From NCBI RefSeq assembly GCF_003970915.1, contig NZ_RXOF01000001.1:62001-126000 (forward strand): 64,000 bases of DNA. The letters are read 5' to 3'. A program made the position numbers and the translations under genes. Of this stretch, positions 35,219 to 43,413 are shown piece after piece. Each line of letters begins with the position of its first letter. Position 1 is the stretch's first letter. Under the pieces are notes generated by a model. It ran no database searches. It saw nothing but the letters and a program-made list of their open reading frames with translations, and was not told the DNA's origin. The DNA is from Hymenobacter gummosus (lineage in GTDB: Bacteria; Bacteroidota; Bacteroidia; Cytophagales; Hymenobacteraceae).

Positions 35219-37516
35219 GTGCCGACGACTTCTACCCCGCCCCTGCGCATCCTGCTCATCACCCCGCCGCTCACGCAGCTGAACACCCCGTACCCGGCCA
35301 CGGCCTACCTCACGGGTTTCCTGCGCGGGCGCGGCTACCACGCTGCCCAGGCCGATATCGGCATTGAGCTGGTGCTGCGGCTGTTTTCGGCCGCGGGGCT
35401 GCGCCGGGTGTTCGACGCCGTGGAGCAGGGCGGGTTCGAGCTGTCGGACAACGCCCGGCGGATGCTGCGCCTGCGCCGCCGCTACGAAGCCACCGTGGAG
35501 CCGGTCATCCGCTTTCTGCAGAACAAGGACCTGACGCTGGCCTCGCGCATCTGCCACGGCCGCTTCCTGCCCGAAGCCGCCCGCTTCGACAACGTGGCCG
35601 ACCTGGAAACCGCCTTCGGCACCATGGGCCTCACCGACCAGGCCCGGCACCTGGCCACGCTCTACCTCGAAGACCTGGCCGATCTGCTCAAGGAAACCGT
35701 CGGCCCGCAGTTCGGCTTCTCGCGCTACGCCGAGCACCTGGGCCTCACCGCCACGAGCTTCGACGAGCTGCACGCCGCCCTGCAAACCGCCCCGAACCTG
35801 GTGGATGAAATCATGCTGGAGTGCTTCGAGGCGCTGCTGGCGCGCGAGCAGCCCGACGTTATCGGCTTCACGGTGCCCTTCCCCGGCAACCTTTACGGCG
35901 CCCTGCGCCTGGCCCAGTACGCCAAGCGCCAAAACCCGGCGGTGCGCACCCTGATGGGCGGCGGCTACCCCAACACCGAGCTGCGCGGCATCAAGGAGCC
36001 CCGCTTTTTCGACTACATCGACTACCTCACCCTCGACGACGGCGAGGGGCCGTGGCTGCGGATTTTGGAGGTGGTTTCTGGTCGCTCGTTGCTGGTTGCT
36101 AGTTCAATAGCTGGCACAGATGTATATCACCAACAACTAGAAACCAGCAACGAGCAACCAGAAACCCAATTCCAGCGCACCTTCCTGCGCAACCCGGCCA
36201 CCGGCCAGGTAGAGTATCACAACGAAGCCACCACGGCCGACATTCCGCACACCGAAATCGGCACGCCGGACTACGACGGGCTGCCGATTCGCGACTACCT
36301 CTCCGTCATTGAGGTGCTGAACCCCATGCACCGGCTCTGGAGCGACGGGCGCTGGAACAAGCTCACCGTGGCCCACGGCTGCTACTGGAAGCGCTGCAGC
36401 TTCTGCGACGTGACGCTGGACTACATTGCGCGCTACGAAACCGCCCCGAGCACGTTGCTGGTCGACCGCATCGAGCAAATCGTGCAGCAGACCGGGCAGA
36501 CTGGCTTTCACTTCGTCGACGAGGCCGCGCCGCCCCTGGCCCTGCGCGACCTGGCCATCGAGCTGCTCAAGCGCCGCGTGAGCATCACCTGGTGGGGCAA
36601 TATCCGCTTCGAGAAGACCTTCACGCCCGACCTCTGCCGCCTGCTGGCCGCTTCGGGCTGCATTGCCGTGTCGGGTGGGCTGGAAGTGGCTTCGGATAGG
36701 CTGCTGGCCCTGATGGAAAAGGGCGTGACCATTGCCCAGGTGGCGCGCGTGACGGAGGGCTTCACCCAGGCCGGCATCATGGTGCACGCCTACCTGATGT
36801 ACGGCTTCCCCACCGAAACCGCCCAGGAAACGGTGGATTCGCTGGAAGTGGTGCGGCAGCTGTTTCAGGCCGGCATCGTGCAGTCGGGCTACTGGCACCG
36901 CTTCGCCATGACGGCCCACTCGCCCGTGGGCAAGAACCCGGCGAAATACAAGGTGCGGCAAATCGGCCCCGAGCCCGGCGCCTTCGCCTGGAACGACCTT
37001 TGGCACGACGACCCCACCGGCGCCGACCACGAGCAGTTTGGTCCCGGTCTGGCCAAGGCCCTCTACAATTACATGCACGGCGTAGCCCTGCACGAGCCCC
37101 TGCAGTTCTGGTTCGACTTCCGGGTGCCCCGCCCCACCGTGCCGCGGCAGCTCATCGAATCGGCCCTCACCGAGCCCGGCAAGCCCGACTTCGCCCGGCA
37201 AAACCAGCGCCTGTTCTGGCTGGGCAACGCCCCCGAGCTGCGCCTGGAAACCCGGCAGAAAAAAGGCCGCGCCACCGAGCAGGCCGTGCTGACCTTCTAC
37301 GAGCAGGCCGAGGACTTTGAGCTGAAAACCACGCCCGTCATCGGCCGTTGGCTGACCGACCTGCTCACGCGCCTCGCCACCGATTACGACTCCAAGCTGC
37401 TGCTGAAAGAGGCCGCCGCTTCATTTCCGGCCGCCGAAGCCGGGCTGAGTTTCGAGTCGCTGCTGGTATCGCCGGCCTGGCTGCTGCTGCGCGAGAAAGG
37501 CTTGCTGCTAGTGTAG
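35219..37516 (+). CDS. B12-binding domain radical SAM protein, with in-frame palindrome
   Basis: This product of about 765 residues has an N-terminal cobalamin-binding-like domain (LRILLITPPLTQLNTPYPA at the start; PDVIGFTVPFPGNLYGALRLA). A radical SAM core begins at GCYWKRCSFCD, with cysteines at 388, 393 and 396, giving CX4CX2C rather than the usual CX3CX2C. Residues about 286-316 are encoded by a palindromic insertion at 36074-36165 that keeps the frame. The start is GTG 35219; the frame extends 13 codons upstream. The reaction is unknown. Confidence 0.82.
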   Translation: MPTTSTPPLRILLITPPLTQLNTPYPATAYLTGFLRGRGYHAAQADIGIELVLRLFSAAGLRRVFDAVEQGGFELSDNARRMLRLRRRYEATVEPVIRFLQNKDLTLASRICHGRFLPEAARFDNVADLETAFGTMGLTDQARHLATLYLEDLADLLKETVGPQFGFSRYAEHLGLTATSFDELHAALQTAPNLVDEIMLECFEALLAREQPDVIGFTVPFPGNLYGALRLAQYAKRQNPAVRTLMGGGYPNTELRGIKEPRFFDYIDYLTLDDGEGPWLRILEVVSGRSLLVASSIAGTDVYHQQLETSNEQPETQFQRTFLRNPATGQVEYHNEATTADIPHTEIGTPDYDGLPIRDYLSVIEVLNPMHRLWSDGRWNKLTVAHGCYWKRCSFCDVTLDYIARYETAPSTLLVDRIEQIVQQTGQTGFHFVDEAAPPLALRDLAIELLKRRVSITWWGNIRFEKTFTPDLCRLLAASGCIAVSGGLEVASDRLLALMEKGVTIAQVARVTEGFTQAGIMVHAYLMYGFPTETAQETVDSLEVVRQLFQAGIVQSGYWHRFAMTAHSPVGKNPAKYKVRQIGPEPGAFAWNDLWHDDPTGADHEQFGPGLAKALYNYMHGVALHEPLQFWFDFRVPRPTVPRQLIESALTEPGKPDFARQNQRLFWLGNAPELRLETRQKKGRATEQAVLTFYEQAEDFELKTTPVIGRWLTDLLTRLATDYDSKLLLKEAAASFPAAEAGLSFESLLVSPAWLLLREKGLLLV
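36074..36165 (+). repeat. Palindromic repeat inserted inside a coding sequence
   Basis: Two 31-base arms (36074-36104 and 36135-36165) are inverted copies with two mismatches around a 30-base spacer. The arms consist of degenerate heptamers such as CTGGTTG and CTCGTTG. The element is less GC-rich than the surrounding gene and adds about 31 residues in frame. Confidence 0.88.
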
Positions 37517-37540
37517 GTCGGCGGGGCAGTTGCGCCCGCC

Positions 37541-37849
37541 TTAGCTCCGAGCCAGCAGCTTATTCCCCGCCCAGTGCAGAACCGCAATAGCCGGCAATAC
37601 TGTGGCCGTAATCAGCAATCCGCCCAGCAGAAACGAGGTCGGCATCATGCCGCAGGTTGCGCGGTACAGGCGGCCGGCATCGTTCTGCTGCCCTACTAGC
37701 TGCGCGGCGGCGAAAGGCGTCAGCAGCCCGAGCAGCGTTGCCGCTACGTAGGCGCGCTGCGGCCGCACCGGCAGGCTCCGAAAACGGGGGTACAGCAGCA
37801 GGAACAGCTGTGCGAATACAGGCAAGGCAATAAGTAGCAGAGCAAGCAT
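37541..37849 (-). CDS. Small membrane protein of unknown function
   Basis: This 102-residue protein has three hydrophobic segments (about residues 1-20, 34-52 and 70-92). I do not recognise the family. It is on the opposite strand to the radical SAM gene and convergent with it, 25 bases apart, and just downstream of the hydrolase gene. Confidence 0.5.
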   Translation of the reverse strand: MLALLLIALPVFAQLFLLLYPRFRSLPVRPQRAYVAATLLGLLTPFAAAQLVGQQNDAGRLYRATCGMMPTSFLLGGLLITATVLPAIAVLHWAGNKLLARS

Positions 37850-37889
37850 CGGGCGAGTGAGCTAATGCAAAAACACGCCCTTGATGCCC

Positions 37890-38948
37890 TCAGCGGCCGG
37901 AACGTAACCCGCTCAGCCACTCCCACAGGCTGGGCGCCAAATCGGCGGGCGGCAGCGGCCAGCGCCGTACCGAATCGGCCGGGGCGGGCAGCAACAGCGC
38001 CCCGTTGGCCAGCGCGTACACCTTCACGCCCGATTGGGGCTGGCCCGCCACGGCCTTGCGCAGCAGCTGACTACTTTCGGGCACGTTGAGGGCGGTATCC
38101 CGGCCGCCGTACAGGCCCAGCACCGGTCGGCGCAAGCCGCGCCGACCGCGGGACCGTAGCCAGGCTTGGTCGGGCCCCGCAAGCGCGGCGCCCTGCACAA
38201 TCAGCCCCGCGGGCCGCGCCCCGGCCGCCACGGCCAGCAGCGCCGCCCGTCCGCCGCTCCCCGCCGCCCACACGCCCACCCGGCCGGAGTCGACACCGGC
38301 GGCGCCGTAGTTGCGCAGCAGCTGCAGCGCGGCGCTCAGCTGCCGGGCGGCCACCGAATCGGGCTGGGCGCCGGGCGCCGCTACCGTCACCACCATGCCC
38401 TGCCGGGCCAGCCAGTCGGCCCACCCACAAGCCGCTCCGAAGCCGCCGGGCGCGGCCCAGAGCAGCAGCGCGGGCCGCCGCTGCACGGTATCCAGCGGCA
38501 CAAAGCTGCGCGCGGCCGGCTGGCCCGAGGCGCGGATGACGGCGTAGCTGGGCAAATCGGGGGTGCCGCGGCGCACGGCCACCAGCTCGGCCCGCAGCGT
38601 ATCGTTCAGCCACACGGTGCCGGTCAGGAAGTTGGGCTCCTCACGCAGAGCCAGGCGCGAGCCGCCGGGCAGCCGGGCCGTCAGCGCCGGGGCCTGGTAG
38701 GCCACACTGTCGAACCAGCGGCTGTAGGGCGGGGCGGCGGGGGTCCGCAGCAGTAGCTGCACGCTGCGGCTGACGGTATCCTGGGTCAGATTCAGCACCA
38801 CAGGCAGCTCGGCGCCGCGGTAAGTGAGCGTGCCTTCGTAGCGGCCGGTGGGCGCGGCGGGCGGCTGCTCGGTGGCCGCCGGCGTGCAGCCCGCCAGCCC
38901 AACGGCCAGCCTCAGCAGCGTTCCGGTCCAGTCCACCGCTTTTCGCAT
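37890..38948 (-). CDS. Alpha/beta-hydrolase-type lipoprotein
   Basis: This 352-residue protein has a short lipoprotein signal (acylated C21). An N-terminal beta domain (about 35-130) is followed by an alpha/beta-hydrolase domain. The nucleophile region reads GVWAAGSGGRAALL, so the Ser sits in A-G-S-G-G instead of a strict G-x-S-x-G. A late Asp-containing segment LYGGRDTALNV fits the acid position. It is probably an esterase or peptidase-like hydrolase in the periplasm. It starts two bases after the GNAT gene. Confidence 0.65.
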   Translation of the reverse strand: MRKAVDWTGTLLRLAVGLAGCTPAATEQPPAAPTGRYEGTLTYRGAELPVVLNLTQDTVSRSVQLLLRTPAAPPYSRWFDSVAYQAPALTARLPGGSRLALREEPNFLTGTVWLNDTLRAELVAVRRGTPDLPSYAVIRASGQPAARSFVPLDTVQRRPALLLWAAPGGFGAACGWADWLARQGMVVTVAAPGAQPDSVAARQLSAALQLLRNYGAAGVDSGRVGVWAAGSGGRAALLAVAAGARPAGLIVQGAALAGPDQAWLRSRGRRGLRRPVLGLYGGRDTALNVPESSQLLRKAVAGQPQSGVKVYALANGALLLPAPADSVRRWPLPPADLAPSLWEWLSGLRSGR

Positions 38949-38950
38949 AC

Positions 38951-39487
38951 TCAGAGCCCCTTGCGGAGGATAAAATCGTTCTGCACGTCCTGGCCCACGC
39001 GGTATTCCGTCTCGCCAATCTGCTTAAAGCCCTTGCGGCGGTAGAATTCCTGGGCCTTTTCGTTTTTCTCCCACACGCTCAGCACCAAGGTCCGACAGCC
39101 ACGCTGCCGGGCTTCGTCGAGGCAGCGCCGGAGCAGGGCCGCGCCCAGCCCGGTACCCTGCCAGTCCTCCTGCACGTACAGGCGCTGCAGCTCGGCGCGG
39201 GTGCGCACGTCGGCCCCCGCCTCCGCTCCCAGCCCCGAGCCCACGTAGAGCTTGGCGTAGCCGACGAGTTGTTGCTGCATCAGGGCCAGGAAGAACACCG
39301 TATTGGCGTCCTGCAGCTCGGCCAGCTGCTGCTCCGGCCCAAAGTGCTCGGCCAGGTACTCCGCCATGTCCTCGGGCCGGTTCTGCGCGGCGTAGGTGTC
39401 GGAGAAGGTCTGGCGGCCAAACTCGGCCAGCTGGGCGGCTATGGCCGCCGTACGCTTGGCGGCAATGATGCGCAGGGGTGAGGACAT
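38951..39487 (-). CDS. GNAT family N-acetyltransferase
   Basis: This 178-residue acetyltransferase has the acetyl-CoA-binding motif A segment LQRLYVQEDWQGTGLGAALL and the following CRTLVLSVWEKNEKAQEFYRRKGF. Length is typical. The ATG at 39487 is used; the frame reads on upstream without homology. It is likely cytoplasmic and probably forms an operon with the hydrolase gene downstream. The substrate is unknown. Confidence 0.88.
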   Translation of the reverse strand: MSSPLRIIAAKRTAAIAAQLAEFGRQTFSDTYAAQNRPEDMAEYLAEHFGPEQQLAELQDANTVFFLALMQQQLVGYAKLYVGSGLGAEAGADVRTRAELQRLYVQEDWQGTGLGAALLRRCLDEARQRGCRTLVLSVWEKNEKAQEFYRRKGFKQIGETEYRVGQDVQNDFILRKGL

Positions 39488-39512
39488 ACGAAGGGGAAAG
39501 CTCAGCCCAAAG

Positions 39513-39712
39513 TTAGTCAACCCGGTACAGGCGCCAGCCGATAAACAGCGCCGCCCCACCGACCAGCAACGACCAACCGTTGCCCAGGCCCGCCGCGCCC
39601 AGTACCACGCAGCCGTACAGGTTCACGGCTAGCATCAGCGCCCATAAGCCAGCAGGGCAATTCCCAGAAGCAGGCGCCACCAAGGACGCGGAGGTTGGTA
39701 AGCCACGCTCAC
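39513..39712 (-). pseudogene. Small membrane protein interrupted by a one-base frameshift
   Basis: The minus strand from a GTG at 39712 reads MSVAYQPPRPWWRLLLGIALLAYG and then stops. The next frame continues in register with ALMLAVNLYGCVVLGAAGL and ends at 39513. Adding one base to the GGG run near 39641-39643 joins the halves into a plausible 66-residue two-span membrane protein. It could be a real frameshift or a homopolymer sequencing error. Confidence 0.55.
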
Positions 39713-39726
39713 GAAGTAAAGACGCC

Positions 39727-39993
39727 TCAGGAAATCCGGCCCTTGCCCGGCTCATCGGATATACGCCCGTCCTGTCGCATACGCCAGCCGTAGCGAATAA
39801 TGAGTACGCCCAAACTCAGCATCAGCACCGACAGCACCAGGTAGGTGGTCTGCACGGCGTTCCAGCCGCCCTGCTGCCATTCGGCCGCCGTCACGGCAAA
39901 GCGCAGCACCTGCGCAATGACCAGCAGTCCGCCCGCCACTATCAGCATCAGCCCGACCAAACGGCGGGTTGTCGGGGAAAGAGTAGAAGCCAT
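39727..39993 (-). CDS. Small two-span membrane protein of unknown function
   Basis: This product of about 88 residues has two membrane spans (about residues 12-32 and 48-68), a basic end and a charged C-terminal tail (RQDGRISDEPGKGRIS). The ATG at 39993 or one two codons earlier could be used. It precedes the frameshifted membrane gene on the same strand. Confidence 0.55.
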   Translation of the reverse strand: MASTLSPTTRRLVGLMLIVAGGLLVIAQVLRFAVTAAEWQQGGWNAVQTTYLVLSVLMLSLGVLIIRYGWRMRQDGRISDEPGKGRIS

Positions 39994-40060
39994 GTCCAAA
40001 TCAACGCAATATCTGCCAGCGCGTTGCGCCGCCCCAAATCACACTGGGGCATCAAACCAG

Positions 40061-40090
40061 TTGGATATTCGCTCCGCCTGTGTATTTTTG
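40061..40090 (+). promoter_or_regulatory. Promoter of tRNA-Gly(CCC)
   Basis: TTG (40061-40063) and TATTTTTG (40083-40090) are separated by exactly 19 bases, a full match to the Bacteroidota consensus, and lie just before the tRNA at 40108. Confidence 0.8.
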
Positions 40091-40107
40091 CTTTACCAAA
40101 TCCATCA

Positions 40108-40180
40108 GCGGGAGTAGCTCAGTTGGTAGAGCATCAGCTTCCCAAGCTGAGGGTCGCGAGTTCGAGCCTCGTTTCCCGCT
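40108..40180 (+). tRNA. tRNA-Gly (CCC anticodon), insertion site of the element
   Basis: A complete cloverleaf with 7-bp acceptor stem GCGGGAG/TTCCCGC (one G-U pair), D arm, anticodon loop TTCCCAA and T loop GTTCGAGCC. Bases 40111-40184 are repeated exactly at 57624-57697. This left copy retains the full acceptor stem and the chromosomal promoter, so it is the working gene. Confidence 0.95.
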
Positions 40181-40184
40181 CACT
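40111..40184 (+). repeat. attL: left 74-bp direct repeat of the integrative element
   Basis: This block is identical to 57624-57697. It begins at tRNA position 4 and extends four bases past the discriminator base. Direct repeats at a tRNA, with a tyrosine integrase next to one of them, mark the ends of an integrated element. Confidence 0.93.
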
Positions 40185-40189
40185 GAAAG

Positions 40190-40221
40190 ACAAGCACTTA
40201 GGCTCATACCTGAGTGCTTGT
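40190..40221 (+). terminator. Hairpin after tRNA-Gly, element-borne
   Basis: A 13-bp stem (ACAAGCACTTAGG with CCTGAGTGCTTGT, one G-U) and a six-base loop directly follow the tRNA, with TTCTGCTTCT after it. It probably ends the tRNA transcript. A similar hairpin follows the right-hand repeat. Confidence 0.65.
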
Positions 40222-40230
40222 TCTGCTTCT

Positions 40231-40251
40231 GGGGCAATCTACGGGGCAAAC
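40231..40251 (+). repeat. Left pair of GGGGCAAAC repeats, candidate integrase arm sites
   Basis: GGGGCAATC (40231-40239) and GGGGCAAAC (40243-40251) are spaced by 12 bases. The same doublet with the same 12-base period and orientation occurs at 57526-57546 near attR. The match and the positions suggest arm-type binding sites for the integrase. Confidence 0.6.
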
Positions 40252-40327
40252 TACCCGTACCCATGATCGACGTGAAGGATGTGAACCAGGTTTCCGACTT
40301 CGACGGGAAACCCTTGGAAAGCGTCGT

Positions 40328-40352
40328 GTGAGCATCCCCCTCTCGGGGAGGA
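40328..40352. repeat. GTGAGCATCCCCC hairpin repeat, copy 1
   Basis: The stretch reads GTGAGCATCCCCC, three variable bases, then CGGGGAnGA, forming a short CCCC/GGGG hairpin. A second copy is at 43563-43587. It lies just beyond the 3' end of the first element gene. Confidence 0.6.
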
Positions 40353-40366
40353 GTTGTGAGGTCTGA

Positions 40367-40804
40367 CTAGATCGGTTCGGCGAACAACCCGACTCCCCAC
40401 TTCACACGGCTGGGGTTGTCGGTGAATGTCTTCAAGGTCCAGATGCAGGAGTTTTCCTTGTCAAGCCATTGGTTACCTCCCTTGTAGACCATGCTCTGAT
40501 TACAGAAGTCACCGAAGAACTTGAAGTACTGGTCGTACTGACCGATCCAGCCGTACTTCTGCACTACACCCCGGTCAAGGTAACAGCATATCAGAAGCTT
40601 GGGTTGTCTCGAATCCCGGTACGTGACCATGGGAGTACCGTCTTCAGCGAGTTTTTCCTCCCATCCGAAGAAGTCGCTAGAGCGTTGGTACGTGGTTCTG
40701 AGGTCGGAAAACGATGCTCGGAGCATGACCTGACCATGAGTCAGGGTTGTAACGAAGAGGAAGCTACAGAGCAGAAAAAGGCGGTTGAGGTGCTTCATAC
40801 ACAT
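40367..40804 (-). CDS. Small secreted protein of unknown function
   Basis: This product of about 145 residues has a signal peptide (KHLNRLFLLCSFLFVTTLTHG). The rest is soluble and aromatic-rich, with several cysteines (LICCYL, FCNQS, SCIWTL) that could form disulfides in the periplasm. I do not recognise the family. The start is either ATG 40804 or 40798. The adjacent gene upstream on the same strand also encodes a small secreted protein. Confidence 0.6.
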   Translation of the reverse strand: MCMKHLNRLFLLCSFLFVTTLTHGQVMLRASFSDLRTTYQRSSDFFGWEEKLAEDGTPMVTYRDSRQPKLLICCYLDRGVVQKYGWIGQYDQYFKFFGDFCNQSMVYKGGNQWLDKENSCIWTLKTFTDNPSRVKWGVGLFAEPI

Positions 40805-40845
40805 CGCAGGTTCTTGTAAGGTTCTGGGGTTTCTGCGCGCACAGG

Positions 40846-41085
40846 TCAGTAGCATTTGCGGCAAGCGCGTTTACCGAGCTGCTGAGCTTGTGCGGCGGAC
40901 ATGATGTGGATTTCGTGAGTGCAGCGCGTGAGTCCGCTGCACGTTTTTTGTCGGTGGTAGGCTACCGATGCTTTGCTGACACACACGTAGACAGATGCCG
41001 AGCGCGGCGCAGGTGCCATTCCACGCGACGGTAGAAGAAAACTGAACAGCACGCCGATTGTGCTGGTCACGATGATAGAGCGCAC
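40846..41085 (-). CDS. Small secreted protein with Ada-like Cys motif
   Basis: This 79-residue protein has an N-terminal hydrophobic signal and a C-terminal domain with YVCVSKASVAYHRQKTC and GKRACRKCY. The Y-V-x-S-K/Y-H/C/C-x-x-C layout resembles the small zinc-binding domain found in Ada and in secreted nuclease-like proteins. It is too short to be an enzyme. It lies on the strand opposite the XRE regulator, about 105 bases away. Confidence 0.6.
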   Translation of the reverse strand: MRSIIVTSTIGVLFSFLLPSRGMAPAPRSASVYVCVSKASVAYHRQKTCSGLTRCTHEIHIMSAAQAQQLGKRACRKCY

Positions 41086-41189
41086 TCCGATATGTGGTTA
41101 GGACGACAGACTTGTCTTCTGAACCAGAACTCTCTCGTTCGCACAGTTCAGACCTAAAAGTAAAAACTTCGGATCATTCTTTAACATAT

Positions 41190-41468
41190 ATGCTAAAGAC
41201 GTGTCCAAAGTACTATCGGAGCTTGCTCCCCGTGAAGAACCCGGGTGGAGTCAAAGCTTTCGGTGAGCATCTGCGTCGGCTGCGTGAGCAGCGTGGGATG
41301 AGCCAAGTGGAGCTTGCCGACTACGCTAACGTGTCGAACGTAACCGTGCATAGGATTGAAACAGCGCAGTTTGCAGCCACCATCGACGTTTTGTTGTCGC
41401 TGACCAAAGCGCTGCAGATTCCCCTTCACGAGTTGGTGAAGGTTCCCGGCATGGAAGAAGCCGACTGA
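41190..41468 (+). CDS. XRE-family helix-turn-helix regulator
   Basis: This protein of about 92 residues has one HTH_3 domain with FGEHLRRLREQRGMSQVELA and YANVSNVTVHRIETAQ, followed by LTKALQIPLHELV. It is a DNA-binding repressor of the kind common in mobile elements. The ATG at 41190 follows an A/T-rich stretch; an upstream ATG adds 32 residues without homology. It may regulate element genes; its target is unknown. Confidence 0.85.
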   Translation: MLKTCPKYYRSLLPVKNPGGVKAFGEHLRRLREQRGMSQVELADYANVSNVTVHRIETAQFAATIDVLLSLTKALQIPLHELVKVPGMEEAD

Positions 41469-41470
41469 GA

Positions 41471-41500
41471 AACCCGCCCGGTGCAGTACCGGAACGGGTT
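41471..41500 (+). terminator. Terminator after the XRE gene
   Basis: Interrupted stems AACCCG/CGGGTT and CCGGT/ACCGG form a hairpin between the convergent XRE and DUF3871 genes, with a weak T-run. Confidence 0.5.
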
Positions 41501-41513
41501 CTCAAATAAACGG

Positions 41514-42539
41514 TCAGCTCAGGTACCAGCTCGTAGCACGACCTTCCACGGCGTCTTGTACTTGCAGTGTGAAATCCAGCGCGTTGATGGACCGGTCGAG
41601 AAATTGATCAACGTAGGTCGATTTGCAGGCGTTGGTGAACAGGTTGTACAACCGCCACAAGTTGATGTTGCCGTTATCATCGCGGCAGAACCGTTCATCG
41701 CGGTAGTAGTCCCGACACACGGTTCCGAGTTGCTGATCCCCGTACAGCAACGCAGGGATTTGCTGACGAGCGGCGGCAGGTAGGTGCTGGTACATGCGGC
41801 ACCGCCCGATGAGCTGCGCGAACTGGTGCTCGGTCAGCGCGTACTCCGTCAGCGCCTGCATCTGTCGTAGATGCCGGTGTTGCTCGTAGCTACTGATCAA
41901 CTGGTATACGGCGGCACGTAGTTGGTCCAGGCTTCCTACCCGTAGGTCGCCTATGTACCCGTCAGTTCGCACGCAAAGGTTCGTGCAAACGAGGTTCTGG
42001 AAACCGATGAACAGCTTGAAATGCTCGGCGGAGCCGCGTCTGCCGCTCACGTTGTCAAGGTTGTACGCCTTGACGCCGCCCACAACGAGGGAGAGTTGGT
42101 TTCCACCGACATAATCATAGATGCTCGGCAGCTCGATGCAAAACGCGAGACGTTCGTAGTAGATCGTACGCTCATGGTCCTCAAGCTGGTTAGCAGGTTT
42201 GTTGCGCGCCTCTGGGATGCGTCCTTTGATCGGGTGGCTGACTCGTATCTGCGGTTCGAGAATCCGTTCCCCGCGAAAGACGTCGTACACGACTTCTTCG
42301 GCAACTTGGATAAAGTCCCCTTGCGAGATGAGAGGTTCGTTATCACGCGCATACACAGGGATGATGTGGTCACGGCGAATTTCCTCCGGCGTAACGACGA
42401 TGGTATTTGCTTCGATGAACGCACGGGATGTTGAAGAAGCAGAAGAGCCAGGCACTTGCGTACCTGGCTCTCGAACGATGTGAAGATTAGTCGTAGGGGT
42501 CGGAGTTGCGGGGCTAAGCCGCATGAGCGTGGTTTCCAT
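41514..42539 (-). CDS. DUF3871 family protein
   Basis: This product of about 341 residues matches the DUF3871 pattern found in Bacteroidota mobile elements, with FIEANTIVVTPEEIRRDHIIP, DNEPLISQGDFI and the VVGGVKAYNLDNV segment. Its function is not known. Its 5' end overlaps the 3' end of the ATPase gene by 26 bases, so the two are co-expressed. The start could be ATG 42539 or 42524. In similar elements this pair travels together and is presumed to act in element DNA processing (inference). Confidence 0.75.
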   Translation of the reverse strand: METTLMRLSPATPTPTTNLHIVREPGTQVPGSSASSTSRAFIEANTIVVTPEEIRRDHIIPVYARDNEPLISQGDFIQVAEEVVYDVFRGERILEPQIRVSHPIKGRIPEARNKPANQLEDHERTIYYERLAFCIELPSIYDYVGGNQLSLVVGGVKAYNLDNVSGRRGSAEHFKLFIGFQNLVCTNLCVRTDGYIGDLRVGSLDQLRAAVYQLISSYEQHRHLRQMQALTEYALTEHQFAQLIGRCRMYQHLPAAARQQIPALLYGDQQLGTVCRDYYRDERFCRDDNGNINLWRLYNLFTNACKSTYVDQFLDRSINALDFTLQVQDAVEGRATSWYLS

Positions 42540-43413
42540 GCTGTGATGTGGAAGAAGTTTGAGAAGATGAGGAAGCAATGCGGTGTTTGTGCTGCTGAAA
42601 GTCAGGACGCAGCGCGTCTTGATCTGCCGGTGTGAGCTGGTGGTAGAGGTCGGTGAGGTCGGCGATGGTCACGCACGCGCTGATCTGTGCTCGAATAGCC
42701 TCGTGCGGGTCGGCGGGACGCATGGGAACTGAACCAGAGCGGCACCAGTCAAGTAGCGCTTCACCGGTCCCCTCTCCAAGTCGGAACGATGGTTGATCCG
42801 CGAACAGACGGGTTCGGTCTTTGGTCGCTGCGGCGTTGTGCCGTGTATCCAGTTCAAACACGAGCGTAAACTCGTACTCGATACCGTCGCGCTGGATGGG
42901 TTTCATGCCGACTTTCTCCGGCACGTTGGACTTGCCGTTTTTCTCGGACAGAACATACTCGGTTTTTGCACGAACACACGCCACGACGTGTAGCGGCGAA
43001 CGGGCGATGCGCTCTACGAAGGCATTGTGACGCGGCGTGACCTTGGACCAGTTGCTGAAGCTGTTACCGGGCAGCGAGGAATGGTAGTCGAGCAGGTGTT
43101 CCCAGCACGGCGAGATGCTGTCCAGCACTACTACCTCAACGCCGGAAGCCTCACAGACCGACAGCGCTTCCCCATACCGCTCAGGGGTGAACGGCGCTGT
43201 TGGCGATAAGACCAGAAAGGGTCCTAAGTCCGCGTACAGGTCGGCGCTACGCTCCGTGTCGATGACAGCGACTTTTGACCAGTCACCACCCGCAAGACCA
43301 ACGGCGACGAGCAGTGCGCTCATGGTCTTTCCCGCACCGCTGGGACCTTGCAAGAGCAGTCGCATCCGGCACTGTTGCCGATCAGCGCGACTTAAGTTTA
43401 GCTGTGTTTTCAA
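42514..43413 (-). CDS. P-loop ATPase of phage/element type
   Basis: This 299-residue protein has Walker A LLLQGPSGAGKTMSALLVA (about 19-37), a Walker B-like VEVVVLDSISPCWE, and VVACVRAKTEY. The fold resembles RecA-like nucleotide-binding proteins found next to recombination genes in phages. The C-terminal 60 residues are low-complexity (Ser/Gln/His-rich). It is probably involved in element recombination or replication; the DUF3871 gene follows. Confidence 0.75.
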   Translation of the reverse strand: MKTQLNLSRADRQQCRMRLLLQGPSGAGKTMSALLVAVGLAGGDWSKVAVIDTERSADLYADLGPFLVLSPTAPFTPERYGEALSVCEASGVEVVVLDSISPCWEHLLDYHSSLPGNSFSNWSKVTPRHNAFVERIARSPLHVVACVRAKTEYVLSEKNGKSNVPEKVGMKPIQRDGIEYEFTLVFELDTRHNAAATKDRTRLFADQPSFRLGEGTGEALLDWCRSGSVPMRPADPHEAIRAQISACVTIADLTDLYHQLTPADQDALRPDFQQHKHRIASSSSQTSSTSQHGNHAHAA

